DNA of 64,000 nt from Lachnospira sp. UBA2821 (lineage in GTDB: Bacteria; Bacillota; Clostridia; Lachnospirales; Lachnospiraceae). The translations under genes and the position numbers were made by a program. Every line of letters begins with the position of its first letter. Position 1 is the stretch's first letter. The notes beneath the pieces were generated by a model, which was not told where the DNA came from, made no database searches, and saw only the letters and a program-made list of their open reading frames with translations. This document shows, in pieces, positions 10,210 to 19,366 of the stretch. The DNA is taken from the NCBI GenBank assembly GCA_002351535.1, contig DEGR01000070.1, positions 38,965 through 102,964 on the forward strand, written 5' to 3'.

Positions 10210-10984
10210 CAACCTCCCTACACAGCAATTCAATCTCATCTTCTTTAGGATACCTGTGAAACCAACTCCTATCCTCAATCAATGTTTTACTTCCCCAGCC
10301 ACGTATTGTCTTTGCTAAGACAACATGCGGCTTATCGAAATTTAATTCCAATACTTCCTTCAACGCTTCAACATCATGTCCATTTACTTCTGAAACAATA
10401 AATCCAAATGCAATAAATTTGTCTTTCAAACTCCCAATATCTATTAATCTGGAAATAGAAGAATTATCATCTACTATAAGTACAAGATTGTTTAATTTCT
10501 CACTTGAAGCAAAAATCGCTGCCTCCCACATCGTTCCTTCATTCATTTCACCATCACCAGCTAAACAAAAAATTTTACCTTTTTCAGACTTGATTTTTTT
10601 TGCCCATGCCATTCCTACTGCCATTGGAAATCCATGTCCCAAACTTCCAGCAGATGTCTCCACTATTCCTGAAAATTTTGTCCTATCTGCCTGCATTGAT
10701 ATACGTGAGTCAAACTTACAAAATTTTTCTAACTCTCTTTCTTCTATAACTCCTTTCTCCGCCAACACAACCATAACTGCTAAATTTGACTGACCTTTAC
10801 TTAATACGAATCTATTTCTACCTTCACTAAAGTGCTCAGTTCTACCTACAGATAAAAAAAAACTATATATTGTCCAAATAATTTCTAAACTCGAAAAACA
10901 ACTTTGTATATTTCCATCTTTTCCAATCAAAGAAATATACAAAATTTTTTTTCGTAATTTTTTTAAAACATTTTTGTTTTCCAT
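10157..10984 (-). CDS. transketolase, N-terminal (TPP-binding) subunit
   Basis: 275 residues. The TPP/magnesium motif is LAGDGEMNEGTMWEAA ending near VLIVDDNSS; TSAGSLGHGFPMAVGMA is the usual glycine-rich block. Odd feature: the early motif reads FVLSKGQSNLA, where split transketolases normally have SKGH. That His contacts the ketol donor in classical enzymes, so donor use may differ. ATG preceded by GGAGAAGAATAGTT. It starts 2 bases after the aldolase stop and overlaps the C-terminal subunit, so coexpression is assured. Confidence 0.87.
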   Translation of the reverse strand: MENKNVLKKLRKKILYISLIGKDGNIQSCFSSLEIIWTIYSFFLSVGRTEHFSEGRNRFVLSKGQSNLAVMVVLAEKGVIEERELEKFCKFDSRISMQADRTKFSGIVETSAGSLGHGFPMAVGMAWAKKIKSEKGKIFCLAGDGEMNEGTMWEAAIFASSEKLNNLVLIVDDNSSISRLIDIGSLKDKFIAFGFIVSEVNGHDVEALKEVLELNFDKPHVVLAKTIRGWGSKTLIEDRSWFHRYPKEDEIELLCREVDDFEKDYARMCKKIYFK

Positions 10985-10986
10985 AA

Positions 10987-11994
10987 CTATTCTTCTCCTA
11001 ATAGGCTTTCCAATATTTTCTCACCTATACTTACATTTAATGTATATTTCCATTCAAGGGGTATCATATTATATGCTTTGTCCAACAAAATCAAATCGTC
11101 TACCCCCCTATTTATAAAGAACCATCCCCATGAGGAATTTATAAAATATATTGATGATAAAAAGTATTGCATTGAATAGCCCCATTTTTTCTCTTCATAT
11201 ATCTTTGAAATGTGTCTCTGGAATACATCCAAAATCGTAGAAAAATTATATTTTTGCGAATAATTTTTATTCAAATAATTCATAATCAATTCTATCGGAA
11301 CATTCCCTGCTCCCCTTCCCATTCCAAAGATACTTCCATCTATCATAATATCGTGTTCTTTAGATAATCTTATAAATTCTTGTACATTTGAAAATGCCAT
11401 TTGAATATTGTTGTGTGCATGAAATCCTAGTATTATATTCTTATCTAACCTACACAATATTTCATTACATATTTTTATAACATCATGTGGATACATTGTT
11501 CCAAAACTGTCAACCACATAAAATCCTTCTGGATGTATCTCATTTACATTCCTTATCATTTCCTCTAGTTCTTTGCTATCGTACATAAAAGTAGCCATAG
11601 CCTGCATAAATACTGTATATCCTAAATTTTTTAATTTTTTGACTATATCATATGTTTTACTTAATTCATTTTTGAAATATGCAACTCTAATAACGTCAGG
11701 TGTATTTGATGAGCACATTGGATATGTAAATTCATCTGCCAAAGATGTTGTAAGCATTACTGCATAATGACAATCTTTTTTTCTACATTTTAACAGTGGA
11801 AGTATTTGATTAAACTCCGAAAACTTTGTTTGTTTTCCTACGTTGGGATTTTTTCCCATTATCCCCAATTCTATCCATCTAACACCAGACTCATACAATC
11901 CATCTATTACATCTAATGCTGTAGAATTATCAAATTCCCAGTTATTAACATATCCACCATCTCGCAAAGTACAATCAAGTATATCTATTTTCAT
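10987..11994 (-). CDS. DRE-TIM aldolase (HMG-CoA lyase / hydroxy-oxovalerate aldolase-like)
   Basis: 335 residues; ATG after AAAGGAT. The opening DILDCTLRDGGYVNNWEF holds the metal and catalytic residues of DRE-TIM metalloenzymes; GFHAHNNIQMA supplies the His-x-His metal ligands and GMGRGAGNVP the C-terminal glycine loop. Relatives cleave or join 4-hydroxy-2-oxo acids or acyl-CoA units. In polysaccharide and glycan clusters such proteins are usually annotated only as aldolase catalytic domain. Between the Fe-dehydrogenase and the split transketolase it probably handles a short aldehyde or oxo-acid precursor (inference). Confidence 0.8.
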   Translation of the reverse strand: MKIDILDCTLRDGGYVNNWEFDNSTALDVIDGLYESGVRWIELGIMGKNPNVGKQTKFSEFNQILPLLKCRKKDCHYAVMLTTSLADEFTYPMCSSNTPDVIRVAYFKNELSKTYDIVKKLKNLGYTVFMQAMATFMYDSKELEEMIRNVNEIHPEGFYVVDSFGTMYPHDVIKICNEILCRLDKNIILGFHAHNNIQMAFSNVQEFIRLSKEHDIMIDGSIFGMGRGAGNVPIELIMNYLNKNYSQKYNFSTILDVFQRHISKIYEEKKWGYSMQYFLSSIYFINSSWGWFFINRGVDDLILLDKAYNMIPLEWKYTLNVSIGEKILESLLGEE

Positions 11995-12006
11995 ATCCTT
12001 TATTCC

Positions 12007-13176
12007 TCACAAACATTCTTTAAGTATTTTTACGACATCTCCAACGGATAACACTTCTAATCCTGGCAGTGTTTGTCCCCAACAAATATTATTAGCCATG
12101 TTCTCAAATTCTTCTTCTCCGATACCTAATTCTGACAAGCTGGATGGAAGGTGTAATGTATTAAAAAAGAATTCTTTCATCTTTCCAATCATTTCCTGAG
12201 CCGCTTGAAGTGAATTTAAATCTTTTTCAACACAAAACACATTTTTGGCAAGTCCCTCAAAATAATGAGCATTTTGGGTGGTTATAATATTATCATAATA
12301 TCTAGGCATTACTATTGCCATCCCTAATCCATGTGTTATATCATAAAATGCAGATAGCTCATGTTCTATTGCGTGACATGATGCCAATTGCTTTACTCCA
12401 TTTTTTAAAAAGCCATTTAGAGCCCATGTCGATGCCCACATAAGATTAGCTCTCGCTTCATAATTTTTCGGCTCTTCTATAGCAATAACTGAATACCTAA
12501 TAACTGTTCTACATATCGATTCCATTATATCGTTTAACATATCCATTTTTCTTCCACTAACCAAATAAGTTGTATCTAATACATGCGATAATATATCAAC
12601 AGCTCCACATGCTGTTTGAAACTCATTCACTGAATATGTTAATTGAGGATCCAAAAATGACACTTTAGGCTGTAACAACTCATTTGAAAAACCCCTTTTC
12701 ATTCTCATTTTTTCATTACTTATAACACAAGTATTATTCATTTCTGAACCTGTGCCTGCAATTGTTGGTATTGCTATTATAGGTAATGCTCTTGAAACTT
12801 GTACTTTCTTCATAATAATATCCCAACAGTCCCCTTCATAAAAATAACCTATGGATATTGCCTTTGCACAGTCAATTACTTTACCTCCTCCAATTGCAAG
12901 AATCACATCTATTCCTTCATTTCTGCAAATTAAGCTTCCACTATTAACTTTAGAAGTTCTAGGATTTGTCTCAACTCCTCCAAATCTAATGAAATGAATA
13001 TTATTTTTTATTAATATATGTTCTATTTTTTCCAAAATACCAATTTGTTTAACTGAATTGCCACCATATACAATCATCACCCTTGAGCCATATTCCTTAA
13101 TAACCTCGCCAATTGAATTATACCATTCATCACCGAAATAAATTTTTGTTGGATTGTTTAATATAAAATTATACAT
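12007..13176 (-). CDS. iron-containing alcohol dehydrogenase
   Basis: 389 residues from ATG 13176 (GGAGGAGAGATTACTA upstream; an ATG at 13194 would overlap that site). Group III Fe-ADH: the NAD(P) loop VILAIGGGKVIDCAKAI, the TIAGTGSEMN block and metal ligands in ACGAVDILSHVLD and ASCHAIEHELSAFYDITHG. Expected to reduce an aldehyde or oxidise an alcohol; the substrate cannot be told from sequence. Close relatives include butanol and 1,3-propanediol dehydrogenases. Its position between sugar-nucleotide genes and the aldolase suggests it makes or consumes a small carbonyl building block. Confidence 0.85.
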   Translation of the reverse strand: MYNFILNNPTKIYFGDEWYNSIGEVIKEYGSRVMIVYGGNSVKQIGILEKIEHILIKNNIHFIRFGGVETNPRTSKVNSGSLICRNEGIDVILAIGGGKVIDCAKAISIGYFYEGDCWDIIMKKVQVSRALPIIAIPTIAGTGSEMNNTCVISNEKMRMKRGFSNELLQPKVSFLDPQLTYSVNEFQTACGAVDILSHVLDTTYLVSGRKMDMLNDIMESICRTVIRYSVIAIEEPKNYEARANLMWASTWALNGFLKNGVKQLASCHAIEHELSAFYDITHGLGMAIVMPRYYDNIITTQNAHYFEGLAKNVFCVEKDLNSLQAAQEMIGKMKEFFFNTLHLPSSLSELGIGEEEFENMANNICWGQTLPGLEVLSVGDVVKILKECL

Positions 13177-13234
13177 TAGTAATCTCTCCTCCATAGCTAT
13201 TTTTCTTTATAAGAATGTTTATTATCTCAAAGAT

Positions 13235-14173
13235 TTACCTTCTTAATTCATAAACATTTGTGTACCAATCATAAAGTTTTTTTATACCTTGCTCTAATGA
13301 TATTGTAGATTCCCATCCCATTTTCCTAATCTTCGTTGTATCACAAATTCTTCTCTTCATTCCATCTGGTTTACTAGTATCCATGATAATATTACCTTGA
13401 TATCCTGTTATTTTTTTAATTATGTTAGACAACTCTATAATGGAAACTTCCTCACCAGTTCCAATATTCACTGGTTCTTCACCAGAATAATTATTCATTA
13501 AAAATATACCCGCATCAGCTAAATCATCTGTTTCTATAAACTCCCTTAATGCCTTTCCCGTTCCCCACAAGACTACTTCTTTATCATTGTTTTCTTTCGC
13601 CTTTATGTGCTTATACAACAATGCTGGTATAACATGACTGCGTTCTGGATCAAAATTATCTCCAATACCATAAGCATTCGCTGGAATTGCCGTAATAAAA
13701 TCAGCATTAAATTGTTTATATATATAACTACATAATCTTTGTCCACATATTTTTGCTAACGCATATCCTTCATTTGTAATCTCAGGAAGATTTGTAAGAA
13801 TCATTTCCTCTCTCATTGGTTGCGGACATTCTTTGGGATACATACATGCACTACCCAAAAAAAGAAATTTTTTGACATGATTTCTATATGCTGACCAAAT
13901 CAAATTCTGTTCAATCTGCATATTCTCATAAAAAAAAGTTGCTGGTTCGTCACTATTTACTTTAATCCCTCCTACTTTTGCTGCAGCATCAACTACGTAC
14001 TCTGGTTTTTCATTCCTAAAAAATTCTTCTACTTCCCCTTGATTTAAAAGATCAAGCTCACTATGTTTTTTTAGAATCAAATTTGTATATCCAAGTTCTC
14101 TAAATTTTCTTACAAACGCACTACCTACTAAGCCTGAATGACCAGCAATATATATCCTTGAATTTTTTTTCAT
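13235..14173 (-). CDS. fcl: GDP-L-fucose synthase-like epimerase/reductase
   Basis: 312 residues; ATG after AAAGGAGCTAAA. Extended SDR fold: IAGHSGLVGSAFVRKF (NADP loop), LFLGSACMYPKECPQP (catalytic Ser and Cys), EGYALAKICGQRLC (Tyr-x3-Lys), PERSHVIPALLYK (catalytic His). All residues of the GDP-4-keto-6-deoxymannose 3,5-epimerase/4-reductase family are present. Beside an E1/ColD-like dehydratase it could instead act as the GDP-colitose synthase homologue ColC, which belongs to the same family. Which product is made is undecided from sequence. Confidence 0.85.
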   Translation of the reverse strand: MKKNSRIYIAGHSGLVGSAFVRKFRELGYTNLILKKHSELDLLNQGEVEEFFRNEKPEYVVDAAAKVGGIKVNSDEPATFFYENMQIEQNLIWSAYRNHVKKFLFLGSACMYPKECPQPMREEMILTNLPEITNEGYALAKICGQRLCSYIYKQFNADFITAIPANAYGIGDNFDPERSHVIPALLYKHIKAKENNDKEVVLWGTGKALREFIETDDLADAGIFLMNNYSGEEPVNIGTGEEVSIIELSNIIKKITGYQGNIIMDTSKPDGMKRRICDTTKIRKMGWESTISLEQGIKKLYDWYTNVYELRR

Positions 14174-14184
14174 TTTAGCTCCTT

Positions 14185-15381
14185 TTACATGTATTGTTCT
14201 AAAAAACCACCCATTATTTCAACTATATACTCTAATTGTTCTATCCCCAATCCATGATGACATCCTATATAAAAACCATTATGATTTATATATTCCGCAT
14301 TTGGATATTGTGGTTCAATATCTCCAAATATTCTTTTATATATAGGTTGATTTAATAATGGCAACATGGGTCTAGTCTCAATGTTCCTTTTTTCAAGATA
14401 CATAACAAAATCTTTAAGATTAATTCCACTTCCCCCTTTTAAAACTATTGGAAACATCATATATGTATGTTCTATATTGTCACTATGATTTGGAAGTTGA
14501 ATCAAACTATCATACTGCTTCAATTCTTGTATAAGATATGATGCATTTCGATGTCGTTTAGTCATAATCTCTTCTCTGCGTTCTAACTGTGCCAACCCCA
14601 AAGCTCCTTCTATTTCACCTACTCTATAACTATATCCAATTCTTTCAAAACAAAATCTTCTATCAATATCTGTTTTCATACGCTTTGGACAAACTGTTTT
14701 TCCATCTGAGGCGATGCAACGATCACATGTACACGCCCTACCATGTGCAACTAAAGATCTCAAAACTTCCATGTAATCTACATTACTCGTACATACTATA
14801 CCACCTATACCTGTACTTATTGTATGTGCAACATAAGTACTAAAACAACTAATATCACCAAATCCCCCTACCGTTACTCCATCAATCTTCGCAAAATGCG
14901 CCTCGGCACAATCTTCAATCACTTTAAGATTATACTTTCTTGCTATTTGCATTATTTTGTTCATATTACAAGGCATTCCGAAAGTATGAACAGGTATAAT
15001 ACATTTTGTATTTGATGTAATGTGCTTTTCTATTTCATACGGATTTAAATTGTAAGTATCCAGCTCCACATCCACAAATTTCACTTTTAAACCTGCGTGC
15101 AAACAAGCATTAGAGGTTGCAATAAAAGTAATAGCTGGAACAAGCACCTCCGTATTTTCGTCCCAGCCCTCAATTTCCTTTAATACCTCTAATGCCAAAT
15201 GTAGTGCTGATGTTCCACTATTGCACATTACACCATATTTTTGTCTATGTATATTTGCAAAATTTTTCTCGAATTTGTTAACATATTTTCCTTGTGACAA
15301 TCTCTCATTATCTAATGCATCTAAAACATATTTTTTTTCTAATTCTGTTACAGACGCAAATCCAACACCTATCTTATCCAT
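14185..15381 (-). CDS. E1/ColD-like PLP-dependent nucleotide-sugar 3-dehydratase with Cys cluster
   Basis: 398 residues from ATG 15381 (GAGGAGTGATAACA upstream). DegT/DnrJ/EryC1 fold, but the position of the PLP-binding Lys is His186 (in STYVAHTISTGIGG), as in the 3-dehydratases E1 (RfbH/DdhC) and ColD rather than in aminotransferases. Cys158 (IEDCAEAHF), Cys217, Cys219, Cys222 and Cys231 (GRACTCDRC to TVCPKRM) lie close to where E1 carries its 2Fe-2S ligands. Adjacent to GDP-mannose dehydratase, the expected reaction is C3 deoxygenation of GDP-4-keto-6-deoxymannose. No E3-type reductase is seen in the window. An automatic annotation would probably say aminotransferase. Confidence 0.75.
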   Translation of the reverse strand: MDKIGVGFASVTELEKKYVLDALDNERLSQGKYVNKFEKNFANIHRQKYGVMCNSGTSALHLALEVLKEIEGWDENTEVLVPAITFIATSNACLHAGLKVKFVDVELDTYNLNPYEIEKHITSNTKCIIPVHTFGMPCNMNKIMQIARKYNLKVIEDCAEAHFAKIDGVTVGGFGDISCFSTYVAHTISTGIGGIVCTSNVDYMEVLRSLVAHGRACTCDRCIASDGKTVCPKRMKTDIDRRFCFERIGYSYRVGEIEGALGLAQLERREEIMTKRHRNASYLIQELKQYDSLIQLPNHSDNIEHTYMMFPIVLKGGSGINLKDFVMYLEKRNIETRPMLPLLNQPIYKRIFGDIEPQYPNAEYINHNGFYIGCHHGLGIEQLEYIVEIMGGFLEQYM

Positions 15382-15393
15382 TGTTATCACTCC

Positions 15394-16488
15394 TCACTCC
15401 ACAGTTCCCTTTTCAAGTGCCTCTATCTTATATAAGTCAATATTCTCTTCTAGTCTTTCACGTGCAACCTGCTCCATATCATGTTCAACCATTATTCTAA
15501 CCAATTCTTTAAATGATGTCTTTGTTGGATTCCACCCAAGTTTCTCCTTTGCTTTGGTTGGATTTCCTAAAAGATTAACTACGTCTGTTGGTCGATAAAA
15601 TACTGGTGACACCTCAACAATAATCTTTCCTGTATCTTTATCTATTCCTTTCTCATTTTCACCTTGTCCTTCAAAATATAAATCTATCCCTACATATTTA
15701 AAAGCTAATAAACAAAATTCCCTTACACTATGCTGTTCCCCCGTAGCAACAACAAAATCTTCTGGCTTTTGTTGTTGAAGCATTAGCCACATACATTCTA
15801 CATAATCTTTGGCATATCCCCAATCCCTTAGTGCTGACAAATTTCCAAGAATTAATTTTTCTTGCTTTCCCTGTGCAATTCTAGCTGCAGCCAAAGAAAT
15901 CTTTCTTGTAACAAATGTCTCCCCCCTTCTCTCGCTTTCATGATTAAACAAAATACCAGAACAACAAAACATATTATATGCATCTCTATACTCTTTTACT
16001 ATCCAATATCCATACTGCTTTGCAACTGCATATGGACTAAATGGGTGAAACGGTGTATTTTCATCCTGTGGAACAGCCTCAACCTTTCCGTATAATTCAG
16101 ACGTTGAAGCCTGATATATCTTACATTTATCTGCAATCCCACAAATTCTAACTGCTTCAAGAATTCTTAAAACACCTGTTGCAACTACATCCGCTGTATA
16201 TTCTGGCACATCAAAAGAAACCTGAACATGGCTCTGGGCTGCCAAATTATATATTTCATTTGGTCTTACTTTCCCAATAACCTGCATTATGCTCATAGAA
16301 TCAGATAAATCTCCATAATGCAAATGAAAACTATCGTTATTTTCTAAATGTGCAATTCTACTTCTAAAATCAACTGATGTCCTTCTAATAACTCCATGTA
16401 CCTCGTATCCTTTTTGTAGTAATAATTCTGCTAGAAAAGAACCATCTTGACCTGTAACTCCTGTTATAAGTGCTTTTTTTTTCATCAT
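15394..16488 (-). CDS. gmd: GDP-mannose 4,6-dehydratase
   Basis: 364 residues. Converts GDP-mannose to GDP-4-keto-6-deoxymannose. NADP loop ALITGVTGQDGSFLAELL, the GVIRRTS coenzyme-binding loop, catalytic Thr-Ser-Glu in YQASTSELYGKV, Tyr-x3-Lys in FSPYAVAKQYGYW and the LFNHESERRGETFVTRKI block are all intact. Two consecutive ATGs follow GGAG; the second (16485) has the better spacing. First gene of the sugar block, 13 bases before the E1-like gene, so both likely work on the same intermediate. Confidence 0.95.
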   Translation of the reverse strand: MMKKKALITGVTGQDGSFLAELLLQKGYEVHGVIRRTSVDFRSRIAHLENNDSFHLHYGDLSDSMSIMQVIGKVRPNEIYNLAAQSHVQVSFDVPEYTADVVATGVLRILEAVRICGIADKCKIYQASTSELYGKVEAVPQDENTPFHPFSPYAVAKQYGYWIVKEYRDAYNMFCCSGILFNHESERRGETFVTRKISLAAARIAQGKQEKLILGNLSALRDWGYAKDYVECMWLMLQQQKPEDFVVATGEQHSVREFCLLAFKYVGIDLYFEGQGENEKGIDKDTGKIIVEVSPVFYRPTDVVNLLGNPTKAKEKLGWNPTKTSFKELVRIMVEHDMEQVARERLEENIDLYKIEALEKGTVE

Positions 16489-16624
16489 TTTCTCCTACCA
16501 ATTTTTATTTATTAATATAATGAATTAATTATATTACTCATATAAACACAAACAAATTGTAAATATATATTTCACCTTTATCATACTCAAGAAATACAAA
16601 AATGTTATCTATAATTTAAATACA

Positions 16625-18142
16625 TTATTTCTGAATCAGAAAACAATACCTATATACATCCCATTCATTTGTAACTGATTTATTATATTCTGATACTATA
16701 CCAAGTCTTATCATACTTTCTTTAATTGTTTCTATTTCATCTTTCATACTAGTATATTTCTCGGTAAATAGTTTTATTTGTTTTATATTCATCTCCTTGA
16801 GCTTAGAAACCACATCCCAGTAATACAACATTACCACCTCTTCCACACCATCTATTCTTCTTTCCCCTATTACATTTAATAAAGTATTAACATTATTTAT
16901 ATTCTTTAGAAAGAACATTAAATAACCACCATCTTCTAATTTGTTAACAATTCTTTCTAAATGTAAAATTGGTTTAGAATAATTGTTTAAGCATTCTCCA
17001 ATTATGATAAAATCATACTTACCCTCAATCTCATTATTCACCATATTTATATCATTGTGAATGACATAATCCGAAACTGTTAACAGGTCTGTGTAATACT
17101 TTATCTCTTGTGTATATGCAGTAGTGTTAATTCTACTCATCTCAATTCCATTTTTTCTATATAGATTCTTAACGTCTAAAATAGGTGTTCCACATTTCAC
17201 ATCTATTCCAAGAATTTTATACTTATCTTTTTTATTGTCCAATTTGATGTCACTTAAGTACGGAAATACAAAATTTCCAAAGTCTAACCACGGGTCCAGT
17301 CCTTTAAACTTATTTATGTAACCATTTCGTCCTATATTCGTATTTAATTGTTCTAAAAGCTGGTTTCTCTCATCCATAAAATGATCATGGTGTACAACTG
17401 TGTCTCCACATAACATAAGTTTATATCCTGCTCTCCTGATTCTCATACAATGATCATCATCTGCAAACTCATGCAAATATCCCTGATCCGAAATTCCTGC
17501 AACTTCAAGTGTTTCCCTACGATATAATCCGCAAATTGGCATTAATCTCATACGCTGTTCCCATTTCAATGGATCGCTAATATTATATGTTTTTGCAAAA
17601 TTTTGTATTTCGTTATGGTTTCTTAAATCTATATTTCCTGTGCATGGTTCTTGCATATTTGAAGTATTAGTAGACATCGGTACCACCATTCCAATGCTTT
17701 CATCACTATTTATACACCTAAGCATATTATCGAGCCAATTTTCAGTAACAATACAATCGTTTAGCACCTCAACACAAAACTTATTCTTTACATACCTTTG
17801 TATTACAGACAATCCATGTGGAGAACTGATGTTTGTTGATATATCAATTATCATCTTATCTGAATAATCTATACTTTCATAATATTCTTCTATTTCTTTG
17901 CCCCCTCCATTGTTTGTCAACACCAACTTAAATTTTATATGTTTGGTATACTTCATAATACTATCAATACAATTCCTTAATTTTTCCAATCTATTCGGGG
18001 TATACATCCACACACATATGGCAACTTCTGCTTCTTCACCGTTTAATCCTCTATATATATCTCTCCTTACCTTATTTACATCTTTTCTGTCTTCGTCCAG
18101 TATAATAATATCATCTGTATCTACAAAAATTCTTTCCGTCAT
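16625..18142 (-). CDS. GT2 glycosyltransferase with C-terminal methyltransferase-like domain
   Basis: 505 residues from ATG 18142 (AAAGGAAAAAA upstream; a TTG at 18157 is open). Residues ~45-290 form a family 2 GT-A domain: VAICVWMYTPNRLEKL, LVLTNNGGG, VEVLNDCIV, and RIRRAGYKLMLCGDTVVHH. Residues ~330-505 (KILGIDVKCGTPILDV, YDFIIIGECLNNYS, LEDGGYLMFF) have the strand order of a class I SAM methyltransferase but no clear glycine-rich SAM loop, so it may be degenerate. Probably extends a flagellin glycan; acceptor unknown. Confidence 0.7.
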   Translation of the reverse strand: MTERIFVDTDDIIILDEDRKDVNKVRRDIYRGLNGEEAEVAICVWMYTPNRLEKLRNCIDSIMKYTKHIKFKLVLTNNGGGKEIEEYYESIDYSDKMIIDISTNISSPHGLSVIQRYVKNKFCVEVLNDCIVTENWLDNMLRCINSDESIGMVVPMSTNTSNMQEPCTGNIDLRNHNEIQNFAKTYNISDPLKWEQRMRLMPICGLYRRETLEVAGISDQGYLHEFADDDHCMRIRRAGYKLMLCGDTVVHHDHFMDERNQLLEQLNTNIGRNGYINKFKGLDPWLDFGNFVFPYLSDIKLDNKKDKYKILGIDVKCGTPILDVKNLYRKNGIEMSRINTTAYTQEIKYYTDLLTVSDYVIHNDINMVNNEIEGKYDFIIIGECLNNYSKPILHLERIVNKLEDGGYLMFFLKNINNVNTLLNVIGERRIDGVEEVVMLYYWDVVSKLKEMNIKQIKLFTEKYTSMKDEIETIKESMIRLGIVSEYNKSVTNEWDVYRYCFLIQK

Positions 18143-18315
18143 TTTTTTCCTTTCCAACTTTTCATGTTTTATTTTTCTTTATCATCAGTCAATTTACAAT
18201 TAATCTATAAATTATATAATTCAACGCCATAATTTATTTCTATAATCTAAATAAATATCTATAAATATTTTATCATTCAGCTACTAATAGATTTGACGTT
18301 CCCATATTATAATTA

Positions 18316-19350
18316 TCACGAGAAATCATATATAATTTGTTTATAATATTTATGAGGTAATTCTGATACTTCTAGTACATCTCCTCCAGAAATTTCATTG
18401 TTATATTTATTTTTTACTGGCACTCTTTCCCCTGTGCCAGCTAAAAACCATTCATACTCCAAATCGATATGACCTATGTCCACTGCCTGATACCCTTGCT
18501 TTGTCAGGTCATATGCTAATATCCCTGCCGATGGTCCTAATGCAATAAGAAAAATCACATTATCATTCTCTATCTCCAATGCAGCACTTAGAATATCATC
18601 ATATCTGTCAAAAGAACTTGTTGCTGGTGCTACGATGCGCCTAATAGACCCAGCATTATTAAACAAATCATTGCCTACCCCCATTCTGGTCAATGCTCCC
18701 TCTATTATAACTACATCTCTCTTATCCCAAATTCTTTTTAAATTATTAAATCTTTTTTCCGTCTCATCCTTTCCCTGCTCTCTCATCATCACATATGGAC
18801 GAGAAAGATATGCATCATAATACATCTTATCTTTATTCAAATACCTCTGATGCATTTTTCTAACTTCTTCCGTCATATAAATACGAATCCCATCTGCAGC
18901 TTTTTTATTAAATCTATCCAAATTACCATAATTATCTGCTATTCCTATCAAAATTCTTTCATCTTTTGTACTAATAACCTCTTTTAGCCTTTTTGATAGC
19001 TTATCATCTAATCGTTGAAATTTTTGACGTAGTATTCCTGACATAATAGAAAACTCTCCATCTCCAAAACGTGCTAAAGATTTTCCTTCCAACACAATTT
19101 TATCTATTGCTATTTCAGCACTTGCTATATGAGGAAAAAAAAGATTCTCTTTATTAACCCTTGGATCCAAAATTTCATACTTAATATTATCTATAATCGT
19201 ATTCATTTGCATAATATATAAATTTGTATTTGTTAATGATTCATTCATATGACTCACAATTTGAAACATATCCTGACTATTTTTGCAAACCTCTTTTAAA
19301 CTATTTTTTAATATGCTAATTTCATCTTCAATATCTTTACTACTACACAT
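18316..19350 (-). CDS. GT-D fold glycosyltransferase (DUF1792/PF08759 type)
   Basis: 344 residues; ATG after GGGGAAGAAAAAAT. Residues 1-60 form a helical, probably coiled-coil extension. The GT-D domain begins near residue 85: SLARFGDGEFSIM holds the DxE metal motif (Asp97, Glu99). Later blocks IIEGALTRMGVGNDLF, RRIVAPATSSFDRYDDI and FLIALGPSAGILAYDL fit the family. The first characterised member glycosylates a streptococcal serine-rich adhesin, so a protein-glycan role is expected here. Lies between two GT2-methyltransferase genes. Confidence 0.8.
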   Translation of the reverse strand: MCSSKDIEDEISILKNSLKEVCKNSQDMFQIVSHMNESLTNTNLYIMQMNTIIDNIKYEILDPRVNKENLFFPHIASAEIAIDKIVLEGKSLARFGDGEFSIMSGILRQKFQRLDDKLSKRLKEVISTKDERILIGIADNYGNLDRFNKKAADGIRIYMTEEVRKMHQRYLNKDKMYYDAYLSRPYVMMREQGKDETEKRFNNLKRIWDKRDVVIIEGALTRMGVGNDLFNNAGSIRRIVAPATSSFDRYDDILSAALEIENDNVIFLIALGPSAGILAYDLTKQGYQAVDIGHIDLEYEWFLAGTGERVPVKNKYNNEISGGDVLEVSELPHKYYKQIIYDFS

Positions 19351-19366
19351 ATTTTTTCTTCCCCTT

